A DNA stretch of 64,000 nt. Origin: Rhizopus sp. PT2906. Taxonomy: Eukaryota > Mucoromycota > Mucoromycetes > Mucorales > Rhizopodaceae. The stretch is taken from NCBI GenBank assembly GCA_025529335.1, contig JAMYHX010000033.1, positions 1-64,000 of the forward strand. The letters are read 5' to 3'. Shown one piece after another: positions 24,901 to 36,819 of the stretch. Every line of letters starts with the position of its first letter. Within the stretch, counting starts at the first letter, position 1. The position numbers were made by a program, and so were the translations under genes. The notes below the pieces were generated by a model that was not told the DNA's origin, ran no database searches, and worked only from the letters and a program-made list of their open reading frames with translations.

Positions 24901-26463
24901 ATGAACAAAAGTATTCGATACCTTGACACAGATAGATCATCTAGCTCTAGTAGTATATCCATATTGTACCGAGATGCAATGACCGTAAGTGGTGATGAAG
25001 AGGGCTACTGCTATTACGACATATACCCTTCAAGCGAAACAAGTACGTTTGTTTCCAATGACAAGGTTCAATACAGTTCGATTGACACCCAAGACGACCA
25101 TCAACCTTGTTCTTTCTGGGGCGCCTCTCTAAACCTAATTAATGCCATGATGGGCACTGGTATCCTAGGATTGCCGCTTGCCCTTCACCTTTGTGGCATA
25201 TGGCTTGGTTTGGCACTTTCGGTTGGGGTTGCCTACATGACCTGCATGATCATGCATATCACTATCCTGTGCGGGCAAAGAACACACGCATTCAGCCTTA
25301 TGGAACTCTGTCGAGCATTGACTGGGAAAGCAGGCGCAATCGCTGTCAATTGTATTATATTTCTTCATACAGCAGGAACAGCAGCGTCTTACTATATTAG
25401 TACGTGTTTATGCATAAAGTAAACAGTAATGCTGAATGTATTGTGTATATATATAGTCTTGGGGGAGGTGATGCCTCAGCTGCTGAAATCTATGTTTCCG
25501 GGAATTGCTTGCTATATCAATAAACGGAACGTGGTCCTGGTGTTCGGTTTATGTTGCGTAAGTGTTCTTATCTACATGATGTTATATTAAAAATCAATAG
25601 ACGCTGCCATTAAGTTTAACGCGCTCAACTGCCTGTTTAGCCAAATGGTCTGCTATATCTTTATTCATCCTTTTGGCCATGACACTTGGTGTGTTGATTC
25701 GTGTGCCAGCCTATTATGATTCTGATAATGTTGATCTTCGTTTTACAATGCCGACAGATCCCTTCAGAGGATTGGCCATCATGAGTTTATGTTTTGGCTG
25801 TGCTCCTAATCTGTTTGGTATCTACGTTACCTCTAAACGCGCATTATGGTCAAAGACATGCTATTTAGCGATTCTAATCGCGTACATTATCAATGTATCA
25901 TTTGGAGTTTTGGCTTATTTATGCTTTGGTAAGTTAGTACAAGACAACGTTTTACTCAATTTCCCAAGAGATGACTTTATTATCCAATGGATCAACATCA
26001 CTTTAAGCTTATTTATGGTGCTTACTCTACCGTAAGATATAAATGTATTTATAATAGCAATCATAATCATATGTTACCCCCGTAGTCTGTGTATTCACCC
26101 CTGTCGAGATGCTACAATGATGATGTTTGGTATATCAACCCATGGTGCAACAAATAAACAACATTACCTAATCACATTTGGTGTGCTTGCCATCATTTTA
26201 TATGCTGGATGTACACTTGACTCACTTGGAAAAGTATATGATGTTCTCGGAGGATTTTCGACCATCATTTTAGGTATGACCCAGTTAAAAGTCCTCCATC
26301 ACTATACTTACGACGCGTGTGTGTCTTAGGTTTTCTCTTGCCTGGTTTAGCATACTTGACATTATTTAGATTTGATGAATCACGGATGCTATATATCACT
26401 TCTATTTTAGCTGTGATCATGAGTATTCCTATCATTTATTTTTCCCTTAAAAACGTGTTTTAA
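24901..26463 (+). CDS. AVT/SLC38-type amino-acid transporter (AAAP family)
   Basis: Membrane amino-acid permease, probably vacuolar (AVT-like, inferred). Five exons starting MNKSIRYLDTDRSSSSSS. The N-terminal 75 residues are hydrophilic and Ser/Asp-rich. The AAAP first helix follows (WGASLNLINAMMGTGILGLPLALH, with the family's N-x3-G-x-G-IL-LP core), then about ten further hydrophobic segments. The last exon (26334-26463) joins at ..GGFSTIIL/GFLLPGLAYL and ends IIYFSLKNVF. A family-typical PCRDA motif occurs at the start of exon 4 (LCIHPCRDATMMM). Substrate is unknown. Confidence 0.85.
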
Positions 26464-26888
26464 AAATATAAAGTTTTTTTTTGGGGGGAATGTAGAAAAC
26501 GACAGCTTGGCATGACTACTGATTATTGTGTTCTTGAGTGTGACAGAAAGTGGGAAAAAGATACGTGTAATCAATTAAGGACATGTGTAACAAGTAACCG
26601 GATAGAAATAGCGACCTAAAAAAAAAACTATAAAATGATGGGGGCTGTATATTTTATTCTCTTTATCTTTTTTCCTTTTAAAAACCCTTGCTTCTTCTAA
26701 AGCGTCTTTTTTTTTCTTGGAAAACTCTATTCAACTTTTTCAAAACGGTAAAGTTTATAAAAGCATGAAATAGAAAACAAGGTCTTAATGATTTTTCACT
26801 AGTTTGCAAATCTTCTCGCTTCGACTCATAACCCCCACAGAGGCTATCAACGCTGCAGTGACCGACCCAAAATAGAACATTAATTACC
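26464..26888 (+). promoter_or_regulatory. INO1 upstream region with TATA element
   Basis: 425 bp between the transporter stop and the INO1 start, with no gene. A TATAAAA element at 26629-26635 lies about 255 bp before the start codon and is followed by a T/C-rich stretch. Inositol-responsive sites are not evident. Confidence 0.4.
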
Positions 26889-28529
26889 ATGGCTCCTTCT
26901 ACTGATACTACTACAACTACTACTACTACTACTAATAACACTGCAATCACTCCACACTTGATCAAAGTAAACTCACCTAATGTCACGTACACTGATGAGC
27001 ACATCTTGAGCAAGTACTCTTATTCAAACACTTTAATCACCAAACAGTCCGACGGTTCCTTATTGGCTGAACCTACTGAAACCTCATTCGATCTCAAGAC
27101 TGACTGCAAAGTACCTCGTCTTGGGTAAGTTATTTGTGACATGAGAAAAGAATATAAGCTAATATCAAACAGTTTGATGATGGTCGGTTGGGGTGGCAAT
27201 AATGGATCTACCTTGACAGCTGCCATTTTGGCTCACAAGAAGGATATCTCTTGGCGCACCAAAAGAGGAATTCAAAAGCCCAATTACTTTGGCTCTGTCA
27301 CTCAAGCTTCCACTGTCCGTTTGGGCATAGATGCTGAGGGAAATGATGTCTATGTCCCTCTAAACAAGGTCTTGCCTATGGTCAACCCTACTGATTTTGT
27401 CATTGGCGGTTGGGATATCTCGGGTAAGAACTTGGCTGATGCCATGGAACGCGCTCAAGTGCTCGACTATGATCTTCAGCGCCAAGTGGCCGATGAGATG
27501 CGTCAGATGGTACCACTTCCTTCTATTTACTATCCTGACTTTATTGCTGCCAATCAGTCTGACCGTGCTGATAACTTGATCCCTGGCGAAGACAAGCGTG
27601 CCCATGCTGATCAAATCCGTAAAGACATTCGTGATTTCAAGGCAGCCAACCATTTGGACAAGGTCGTTGTTATCTGGACAGCCAATACGGAAAGATATGC
27701 TGAATTGTTGGAAGGTGTCAATGACACAGCTGATAACTTTTTGAAGTCAGTCAAGGAATCTCATTCTGAGATTGCTCCTTCTTCCATCTTTGCCTTGGCC
27801 TGTATTGAGGAAGGCGTTCCTTTCATCAATGGTTCTCCTCAAAACACCTTTGTTCCCGGTCTTGTTCAATTGGCAGAGCGTCACCGCGCTTTCATCGGCG
27901 GTGATGATTTCAAATCTGGTCAAACCAAGATGAAGTCTGCCTTGGTTGACTTTTTGGTCAATGCTGGTATTAAGCCTGTGGCTATCACTTCTTATAACCA
28001 TTTGGGTAACAACGATGGTAAGAACTTGTCTTCTCACAAGCAATTCAGATCCAAGGAAATCTCCAAGTCTACCGTTGTTGATGATATGGTCGCTGCCAAC
28101 CATATTCTTTACGAAAAGGATGAGCACCCTGATCATACTGTTGTCATCAAGTATGTTCCTTCCGTAGGTGACTCTAAGCGTGCCCTGGATGAGTACGAAT
28201 GTGATATCTTCATGGGTGGTCGTCAATCTATCTCTCTTTACAATATCTGTGAAGACTCTTTGTTGGCTTCTCCCTTGATCATTGATCTTGTTGTCATGGC
28301 CGAGTTGATGACTCGTATTGAATACAAGACGGGTGAAATGACCAAGTACAGCTCTTTCCATAGTGTCTTATCCATCTTGAGTTACATGCTCAAGGCTCCC
28401 ATGGTTGCCCCTGGTACCCCCGTTGTCAACGCTTTGAGCCGTCAACGTTCAGCTATTGAAAATCTCTTTAGAGCCTGCATTGGCTTGTCCCCCAATAACG
28501 AAATGGGTTTGGAACACAAGATTTGGTAA
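26889..28529 (+). CDS. INO1: Myo-inositol-1-phosphate synthase (INO1)
   Basis: Converts glucose-6-phosphate to inositol-3-phosphate using NAD+, the first step of inositol phospholipid synthesis; cytosolic. Two exons: 26889-27124 and 27173-28529, giving 530 aa, very close to the usual 510-535. The Rossmann motif MMVGWGGNNGSTLTAAILA follows the intron. Other family blocks are WTANTERY, FINGSPQNTFVPG, GDDFKSGQTKMKS, TSYNHLGNNDGKNL and STVVDDMV. An N-terminal run of nine threonines (ACT/ACA repeat) is unusual and probably disordered. It is convergent with GET4, 31 bp from stop to stop. Confidence 0.97.
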
Positions 28530-28543
28530 ATTTATTGCTGAAA

Positions 28544-28558
28544 AATAAAGTCTTTATT
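28544..28558. terminator. Back-to-back poly(A) signals of INO1 and GET4
   Basis: AATAAA on the plus strand (28544-28549) serves INO1. TTTATT at 28553-28558 is AATAAA on the minus strand, right after the GET4 stop. Together they form a short near-palindrome between two convergent genes. Confidence 0.6.
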
Positions 28559-28560
28559 TC

Positions 28561-29771
28561 TTAATCAAGATCCACTTTGGGTGCACTTCCAATCTGAGGT
28601 GCTCCACTACCACCGCCAAATAAACTGGCCATCATTTCCTGAATCATATTAGCCTGCTTCTTTGGCTTGGGAATATTAAAGTACACAAGTCCAATATCGT
28701 CCATGAGTTCAATAAAGTGGGGTTCTGATCCATACAAGCCCTGGTAATTTAATTTGAGCTGTTGGAATAAATCTGATGCATCGCGCTGTACGGTCAGCAA
28801 CACCAATTGTGTAAAGTTGATCCAGGAATCGCTGTAAACGTCCACAGGGGTAGGCTCGTCTGCAGGTGCACGGCGTACTTTAGACTCGGCTACCTTTGGC
28901 TGTGATCCTGCCTTGATAAAGTTGGTAAAGGCTAGATTGGCATAGTGGATATCCTTGGATGCTACATATCTAAAGCAAGGTTAGTATTACCTTTAAAAAT
29001 AATGATAATATACTTACTGTAATACTATTCTTGCAAGGAAAAAGCCCTTATTTGTCTGCTTTTCTTCTGTAGCCCATTCATAAGCCAATGCACCTAATAA
29101 AGCTGCACTATGATCTGTTCCTAGAATCAAGTGCTCTTCAGCTTGACTATATTTTTTCTCTTTTTGACACATGTCAGTTATTTTGAACATGTCTTATCCT
29201 ATTTCTATTACCGTGGTAGAGCATAGTGCCTACAAAATCATGCAACTCGGGGTCTCCGTCAGGAAACTGTTCATGACTCTTTGTCCATCTAAAGAAACAC
29301 GTTAATAAAGGCAAAAGAGAAAGAAAATCATTACCTAATCGCATTACTAATAAATGTCTTTCGACCAGCTTCGTTTGGTGGGAACAAGTTCAATATCTCG
29401 ACAATACGGTCTTTTGCGACATTTAAGTTTTTTGCTTTCTTTCTTTCATATCTTTATTTACCTAATGATGCTTCATCTACAGGTAAATTGGCAGATTTGT
29501 ACGTGTCCAGCATGTAATTAGCTAGATCAGATCCAGAACCATTTTGCTTATGCTGTAATAATAAAATGGCGCCATCGTGTAAAAGATGAATAGTGTCTTT
29601 ATATTTATGTTGCTTATTATATCTATCTTTATTTAAGTACTTTTGCTTTATTTATTTGTGTATTTACCTTCTAGCAACTGTTCTGTACATCTGATGTGCT
29701 TCATAATAGTTACCATTATTGACAGATTCTCTCAACTTTTGTAATGTCTTTTCAGTTCCTTTACTGGCCAT
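28561..29771 (-). CDS. GET4: GET4, tail-anchored protein insertion factor
   Basis: Cytosolic helical-repeat protein that, with Get5/Sgt2, hands tail-anchored proteins to Get3 for ER insertion. It starts MASKGTEKTLQKLRESVNNGNYYEAHQMYRTVARR, the typical family N-terminus, and has about six short exons. Internal blocks include HLLHDGAILLLQHKQNGSGSDLANYMLD, FPPNEAGRKTFI and WATEEKQTNKGFFLARI. The last exon ends in KKQANMIQEMMASLFGGGSG...KVDLD. Divergent from the ankyrin gene by about 250 bp. Confidence 0.88.
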
Positions 29772-30020
29772 TGTGTACACACGGTCAAAAAGAAAAAAGA
29801 GAGAAAGGAGAAAAAAATAGAAGCTGTGCACAATTATGGAAAATTTGTTTGGAGTTTGAATCCTGTCATCTATGAATAACAAAAGAAAGACACCTTCATT
29901 GCAGTCTTATCTAAGCAAATAAGGCGCTCTGTGTGTGTAGAGCCTTAGATTAAACTAAAATATATAAAATATCCCGATATGAATTTTATCTTTTTTCTTC
30001 TTCTTTTATCTCAACCTGCT

Positions 30021-31142
30021 ATGCCTACTGTATTCAGTCGTACATTTGCCTTGCTCAATAATATCAAGCCTCCTCCTCATGATCACATCCTGGATAGTCG
30101 AGTCATTCAAGCAGGAATTGAAATTGAAGATGGACATATCTCCATTGAGTTGGAAGCACCCGTGACGAAACCTGATATATCTATCTGGAAAGCTGCTGAA
30201 CTAGGCAACCTACAGGCACTTCAATACTATATCGAAAACACCAAAGGCATCGACCTGACCACTCTCTTGAACACAAGAGACCCAGATACGGACTGTACGC
30301 TGCTTCACCTTGTTCTTTCTAATGCACGAACTCATAGAAACTCCATATTGCCTATCATCAAACTACTTCTCGATCATGGAGCAGATGCAACTACATGCAA
30401 TATATATAATGTCCAAGCGATTCATATGGTTCCTTTACATTGTCCTCACCAGCCACTACTCTGTCTCGAAGCCTTGTTAAATCATAAGGCGAATCCTAAT
30501 GCATCTGACGGGGATGGATGGACACCGCTCCATTACGCCGCTCGGTTCTGTCAGCCGCCGGATGAAGCCATTGAACTTTTAGTTTCGCGTGGTGCAGATG
30601 TCAACCGTCGTGACTCGAGCCGCAAGACGCCCTTGTTCTGCTTACTTGCCAACGGTGACTATCCTCATGCATTAGATTACCTTATTCATTCGGCCAAGGC
30701 AGATATCACCCTCTTGGGCGACATTGTCAACCCCACCACGCGTCAGACTTGTTCAGCAAGCATCGTTCTGCAAGCAGTCAAGTATAATCGGATGGAATGT
30801 CTGTCCATGATCCTTCGGTCCAAGACGGCCATGGCACAACTTAAACAAGTTATCACACGTGAAGAGCTGCAGGTGGCTCATGAGTTTATCAAGGGACATC
30901 ATCAAATGCAATTGATCCTTCAAGGGCTAGAAGACTCACTCGAAAAATACTCTGATTCTTTGTTACATGCACCAACCGTGAAAGACAAACGAGGTGTCCT
31001 ACGTCGTCCGTCGGTTATGACAGTCATTGACCTCCTTCGACATGGATCGATGGGTCAGTCAGACAGTAACAAGATACTTAAAAAAGTCAATCAGTTTATG
31101 CGACGCACTAAAAGCGAATCAGCTCATAGCAATAGAAAATAA
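30021..31142 (+). CDS. Ankyrin-repeat protein
   Basis: Single-exon protein of about 373 aa. The Met at 30021 (MPTVFSRTFALLNNI) is preferred over one 14 codons upstream because the extra residues are hydrophobic leader-like and TATAAAA-like sequence lies immediately before the upstream ATG. Ankyrin units are visible: WKAAELGNLQALQYYIE, DTDCTLLHLVLSNA...IIKLLLDHGADATTCN, DGWTPLHYAARF...AIELLVSRGADVNRRD and SRKTPLFCLLANG. The C-terminal third is basic with an RRPSVMTVIDLLRHGSMG segment. Function beyond protein binding is not evident. Confidence 0.8.
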   Translation: MPTVFSRTFALLNNIKPPPHDHILDSRVIQAGIEIEDGHISIELEAPVTKPDISIWKAAELGNLQALQYYIENTKGIDLTTLLNTRDPDTDCTLLHLVLSNARTHRNSILPIIKLLLDHGADATTCNIYNVQAIHMVPLHCPHQPLLCLEALLNHKANPNASDGDGWTPLHYAARFCQPPDEAIELLVSRGADVNRRDSSRKTPLFCLLANGDYPHALDYLIHSAKADITLLGDIVNPTTRQTCSASIVLQAVKYNRMECLSMILRSKTAMAQLKQVITREELQVAHEFIKGHHQMQLILQGLEDSLEKYSDSLLHAPTVKDKRGVLRRPSVMTVIDLLRHGSMGQSDSNKILKKVNQFMRRTKSESAHSNRK

Positions 31143-31182
31143 AATAGGATACATGCATACACACATATTTTTAATTTTTTTT

Positions 31183-34139
31183 TTATGTGCTTGTTAGCAA
31201 CATGCATGCTACAATTTTCGAGTCTAATACACCTAATCGCCATTCAGAGTCAGTGATCGTTTGCCAGCGTAACTGATTGAGGATATGCTCAAGTTGCTCT
31301 TGATCAAGAGTGTATCCTTGTGTTATCATTTCTTGAGCCAATGATTTAAAATGTGCCAAGACTTTTGTAGGACGCTTATTGAGATCAGATAACAACTCTC
31401 GAAAGTCAGCAGGCCCATACCCAGAGCCAAGGGGGTAGATGCTGGTAAATTGAACAACAGCATGATCTATGTGGGGTTCTATGTAGAAAAAAGGAGTTTA
31501 GATTATAAACACTTTCACTGTTATGGTTTACCTTTTCTCCATCGGACGAGAAATCCGTTATGAACAACACGTTCATCTGTTATCTCTTTAAATGTGATAT
31601 GCTTGTTGCCATGAAGATCATCATCAATCAGCCTTTCTCTGCCTTCTAACAAGAGTAATATAGAAAATAAAGGATCTGATGTACCCAATTGTATTTGCAC
31701 GGGTCTACTCAACTTTGTCTTGCATATGAGCTTGTGTTCTTGAATTAACTTGTTCATGATACAATGCGTTTGAATACTAAAACATACACGGTAAATGAAT
31801 GAACCCACTGAGCCCTTCAAACACTTACTCTTTCATTTTCAATAAACCCAATTGGGTGAACTTGTGAATTCTCTGATCGTCTGTAGACCGTATACCTTTG
31901 ATAAAAAAGGTAAACTGATCTGAGTAGTTTATAAACTGTGTAAAAGGTATTCCATCCAATTGCATCATCACATAATCTTCAATGTGTATATGGTACGTCT
32001 TTGCTAGCTGTTCTTTACGTTTGGCATAGTTAGAGCGAATCATGTTTATATCGACATCAATTGTCATAGTCTCATTGAGAGTACTTTTGTTGCGTTTAGG
32101 TGTCGTTGGATGTTCGACTGCTGGTAATGCACGTTTTTGAGGGATTTGTTGTGGGGTATCTGCTCTTGCGCCAAACATCTCCAAGAGGCTCCTGGAAGGA
32201 GGTGGGTTATCTCTGATCGGTTCCCTAGGTGCCGGTAATTGATGAGAAGAGGCTTTTGGGATTGGCCTTGGCGTCGCTCTAGGTGGCTGCTTGAAAAGGG
32301 AAGCTATGGACGTTGTTGCATGTGAAGCTTCTTTGTTTCTATTTGAAGGTTCTGAAGTAATTGTCGCTGGGGTATGAACAACACTAGCCGTATTATTTTT
32401 AGGTATGGATGATACAAAAGATGCATCAGCAGGAGCATGGATAGTCTTTTGTGTAGTAGGTGCACTGGTTGATGGTGTTGATTTTGCAGTATCGGAATGA
32501 TTGGTCTCGATAGGCGTTTTTTTCAAAGGTGATTTGTATGGAAGCATTACTGACTTATTTGCAGGTGGTAAACTGCTAATGTTATTACTCTCTTTTGGTT
32601 GAGATGAAGGTTCTATTTGCCAGTTTGTGATATCTTTGGCAGCTGCATGCTTATTGTTTTCTTTGCCAGCCTGCTGAGGTCTTTCCTGCGACTTGTTTAC
32701 TGCTGGTACATTCACTGATTTTAAGGGCTGCTGAAAGAATGATTCTATTCTTGATGGATATATTTTTTCTAGAATAGATTCGACGTGATTGATCACTCTT
32801 TGCTTGTTATGAAACAGAACTGCCGTTTTATTTGGCTCAATATTGACTAGTATAAACGTTAATATGACTGCTGTAACAGTAGTATGTATACTTGCCATCA
32901 ATTTCATCTGGAGGCAGTTGAATATCGATATAAATGAAGGGAGTCTTCTTAGAACTAACGGCTAAAGTAGGGGGTGATTAGGCTTTCATTTGATTTATAA
33001 TGATAAAACAAACCTTCACTCAGTCCGACTACTTCTCTGTATCGAGTCTTTATGGTGGTCACTAACTCCTTTAATTCTGATTTAACATAATGAATGGGGC
33101 GTTGATTGACATAAAAGAAAACACGATCATTCCCTTTCAGGATGACGGAAGGATCTAAAAAGAAGCGATATGAATAAATGTAGTCCTTTTTTTTTTCTTC
33201 TTCCAAGACTTGCCTGAATTTTTCTTTGGCAACAAGGCATCTACTGTCAACGAAGTATGTTGAGGGTCGGTTTCAATATATCGTTCCAACATTTTGGATA
33301 ATTGGGATCCAAAGATGGTAGTTATAGATCCTTCTATATCTGATGTGGGCGGTTTTATCCATACCGATGGTTTTCCAGCTGATTGAGGTGCATCATAAAG
33401 TAGAAAGCGTATAGAAGGATGAGCCAGGGCATACTTCACTAATACATCCTGTACTCTCTTTGCAATGGCTGCTGCATTTTTCTGTGCTAGCTGTCTTCTA
33501 ACTGGTAAATTGATAAATGGTTGTTGAATGGTGATCATTGTGCCTGTTTCTGCAAACACAGTGACTGATTGTTCACTATGATAGATATGTTATAAGTGAT
33601 CCTCTTTTATGACCATATTTTGAAACTTACTTGATCAAGTTCCCAGTTGAGTCAATATCATATTTCTTTGAAACTGAATCGCTCCTTGTCTTTGTGGTCA
33701 GTGACATGTCTTTGGCTATGGTGCATATCGAATGCAGTGCTTCTCCTCGAAACCCAAATGTTTCAATGCTTTCGAGGTCTTGAAAGCTTTTTATTTTAGA
33801 AGTAGAATGAGGTTTAGCTATCCATGGACGATCCTTTTCATCAATACCAGAGCCATTATCCCTCACCTGAGACCCCTCGTTAATATAAAACAAGAAAAAT
33901 GAACTGGGTAGTATACCTGTATAGAGTGTAAGCCGTGATCTATGAGCCTTATCTCTACAACAGTAGCCAAAGCGTCTAGTGAGTTTCTTTGGGTGATAAG
34001 TTAATAAAAAGCTCAATCCTATTCTCTCTCTCTCTCTCTCTTACTCTACAAGTTCTTTTACTATAGACTCAACATCGACAATGACTTGTCCAGAATGTAA
34101 ATGTCGAATAGTCGACTTGTCTAGTAATTGCACAGACAT
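31183..34139 (-). CDS. MutL homologue of the human-PMS1 / yeast-MLH2 type
   Basis: Mismatch-repair/recombination accessory ATPase. About nine exons beginning MSVQLLDKSTIRHLHSGQV. The GHKL ATPase motifs are intact: motif I KELVENSLDAL (split by an intron), motif II VRDNGSGID, motif III FGFRGEALHS, plus TSKI. The MutL transducer contains FFYVNQRPIHYVK and VNIEPNKTAVLF. A long, poorly conserved linker rich in Ser/Thr/Pro follows, then a C-terminal dimerisation-like region. I see no DQHA-x2-E-x4-E endonuclease motif, which argues against a PMS2/MLH3-type nicking enzyme. Assignment to the MLH2 branch is inferred from this and from the transducer wording. Confidence 0.8.
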
Positions 34140-34468
34140 CAAGAGTTAAAAAAAGAAAAAGAGTATTTTTATGCAAAATGGACTTTTTAAAAGTCACGTC
34201 TGACAGCTGTGTTTTTCCTTTATTCAAACATCCTTTTCTTCATTTTTATGTAAACCCAAAAAGATTAAAAGGACAACAATTGTGTATAGGTTTCATTGTA
34301 TCAAAGACAGATATGTGTGTGTAAAATGATTGATGATAGTCACGTGATCATAAAGAAGGTTTCATGTCATACAATGGTCCCTTTTTGCATGTGAAATACG
34401 GTCTGTATTTTTAGTAGAGTTGCCAGCTTTTTATTTCTTTTTCTTTTCTCTTTTAATAAAAGAAAAAT

Positions 34469-35878
34469 ATGGGCTCAGAAGCGATGAGTTTTACTTCACC
34501 CTATACTGTTAAAACACTAGACCAGATACCTACGCCTGTACTCAAGTTATTGGTGTCATTAGGACCTGCACTAAGATATATTGCTCAACTAGCTCAAGTC
34601 CTCATGTGGAAATCATCACAACCTCGACTTTCTATTCTGATGGTCTTGATATGGATCATGACCTGTCTTTGGACTTGGCAACTCCTTGCCTTAGGTTTTC
34701 CTGGTCTGATACTTTACAAACTGGCTCAAGACTGGTTAGCAGTAAGAATGAACCGAGTTCGCCGAGAGAACCTAGAGAAAGTGCGTCAAGAGCAGCGTAG
34801 GAAAAGAGAAGAGAAACTAAGACAAGAAGATGATGATGATGAACGAAACCGTTATTTGGAACAACAAAAGGAGGAGGAAGCGAATGAATTGATTTCAAGA
34901 AAGATTCGGCCTGCTGGACAGGTATCGCTGGATGATACCTTGGAGGATTTAGTGATCATCAATGCTTTCTTGGATCACGCTCAGAGATATGTTGAACGAG
35001 CTATTAATATTATTGGTGAGTCTAATCCAGTATCTGTGCTGAGTGTCCTGATGTATGTTGCACCTCTCTGGATCTTAATCAATTGGTGGTTTGGTGCTCA
35101 AGTCATTATGGCCATCGTAGGTGCTGTCCTTCTTGTCAGTCCTTCCCCTTGGTTTCAAATCATTGTCAGTAGTATGCGTCGTAACATTGTCTTGAAGCAT
35201 CTGTTGGCTGCCATGTGGGCTTATGGAGTGGCCGTGATCGTGTCTGTCTTTCGCTTCGACTTACAGTTTAAAGAGCGTATTCGAACCATGCTTCATCGTG
35301 CTAAAAAGGTAAAGGCAAATGCTCTCTCTATGATAGAAAAACCTGTGGAAATACAACAAGATGATAGTAAGGGCACACGTACTGAGATGATTTTTCAATT
35401 TGAAGTGTATGAGAATCAGGTAAATATTAGCTTTATTGTTGTTTTCATAAATTAACAATTGTGCATGCAGAGATGGTGGTTAGGTGTTCACTGGACAACC
35501 AACATGATGCCCAATGAACGTGGACCATGGACAGATAGCCAATTGAAGCCTATACCTAGTAAAGAAGAATTTCAATTACCAGAAAGTACATCAAACACAA
35601 CCTATCAAACAATCAATGAGAAGCAAACGATCAAACGTACAACGCGTAAAGTATGGACCTGGGCAGACGGAGATTGGTGGGTGGATATGACGGGTGAATT
35701 AGAAGGCAAGGTAGACCATAACGGATGGGAGTACGGAAATAATGCATGGAAACAATTGAGCGGTATGCCTGGTATTCAAACATTCACGAGACGCCGTCGT
35801 TGGTGCAGGCGAGCAAGATTGGTAGAGCGTGAAATAGAGGAAATACGTAATAATGACGAAGCAAAAAAGGAAAAATGA
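34469..35878 (+). CDS. Peroxisomal membrane protein with dysferlin domain (Pex24/Pex28-32 family)
   Basis: Regulates peroxisome number and size at ER-peroxisome contacts (family role). Two exons: 34469-35419 and 35471-35878. The N-terminal half has hydrophobic segments (ILMVLIWIMTCLWTWQLLALGFPGLILYKL; VLMYVAPLWILINWW; AIVGAVLLVSPSPWFQIIV) separated by a charged coiled-coil stretch rich in Arg/Glu (RRENLEKVRQEQRRKREEK). The C-terminal half is a dysferlin domain pair: EMIFQFEVYENQRWWLGVHWT, then KVWTWADGDWWVDMTG and GWEYGNNAWK, ending in a basic RRRRWCRRARLVERE. The gene next to it runs in the same direction but is unrelated. Confidence 0.82.
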
Positions 35879-35979
35879 TTCATGATTTGCTCAATTTAAG
35901 CTGCTTTTTTTTTATGTATAAAAATGCATTAAAATCACAACTCTTCTTTTATTATCAAATACATTAAATAAAAATAATC

Positions 35980-36691
35980 ATGAATTACGTTAAAGGCAAG
36001 ATAGCAGAAAAGATACATGTTCCAGAAATAGTCGAAGCAGTTCGTGTTCAAGGCAGTCGACAACTTCGTTCTGCTGAGAGACATTACCCTTACCTCCATC
36101 AGACTTTACCCAAGCGCACAATGACAGACAAACAAAAGAAAAAGCTGATGAAAAAAATTGAAAGATTGGCCAAATGGTTGGATAATGCTGTACCTCATTC
36201 ACCTATTCCATTAGGTATTGATTCACTTTTGGTAAGCAGTAGTAATAAATCATCCCTTGAAGCATTCTTATACAGTTATAGGGTTTTATTCCTGTGGTAG
36301 GTGGCGCAATGAGTGTTGTCCTCTCCATGTATCAAAGTAAGTATATAATATGATGGTAAACAGATTCAAAGAGTGTGTACTAAGCAAAAAACAAATAGTA
36401 TACTTGTCAACTACTTTTGGTATACCCTTGTGGTTATTGATGCATATGTTGTTGAATATTTTTGTGGACTTTATCTTTAGTTTAATCCCAGTGATCGGCG
36501 GTTTCCTTCATATGTTTTATAAGGCCAACCTGTACAATTATGAAGAACTAAATGACTGGGTCAATAACACCTCAAAGGAACCACAGCCAGAGGAAAGAGA
36601 AATAACGTGGAGGCAGCTTGGAAATGACATTTATAGCAAGGTGCCAGTTGATAAAATAGTCGGAACACTTAATACAAAAAAACAGGAATAG
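35980..36691 (+). CDS. DUF4112 membrane protein
   Basis: Three exons: 35980-36231, a short middle exon, and a last exon starting near 36398, joined as ..IPLGIDSLL/GFIPVVGGAMSVVLSMYQ/IYLSTTFGIPLWLLM. The domain pattern is that of DUF4112: LAKWLDNAVPHSPIPLGIDSLLGFIPVVGG, then MLLNIFVDFIFSLIPVIGGFLHMFYKANLYN. Two hydrophobic segments suggest a small integral membrane protein. Function unknown. It lies 101 bp after the peroxin gene. Confidence 0.75.
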
Positions 36692-36693
36692 TG

Positions 36694-36722
36694 CCATTAT
36701 TATTATTATTATTATTATTACT
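36694..36722. repeat. ATT trinucleotide microsatellite
   Basis: About nine ATT units just 3' of the DUF4112 stop, between two convergent genes. Confidence 0.8.
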
Positions 36723-36819
36723 ATTATCATTATCATTATTAAATAATAAGCTGTGTTCTTTATCCTTTTACACATTATGTAATGATGTAATCAAAAGTTT
36801 ATTCATCAGCTTTATTTAG

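Noticed and set aside
27747..28361. 204-codon frame antisense to INO1
   Set aside because: Antisense shadow of a biased coding sequence.
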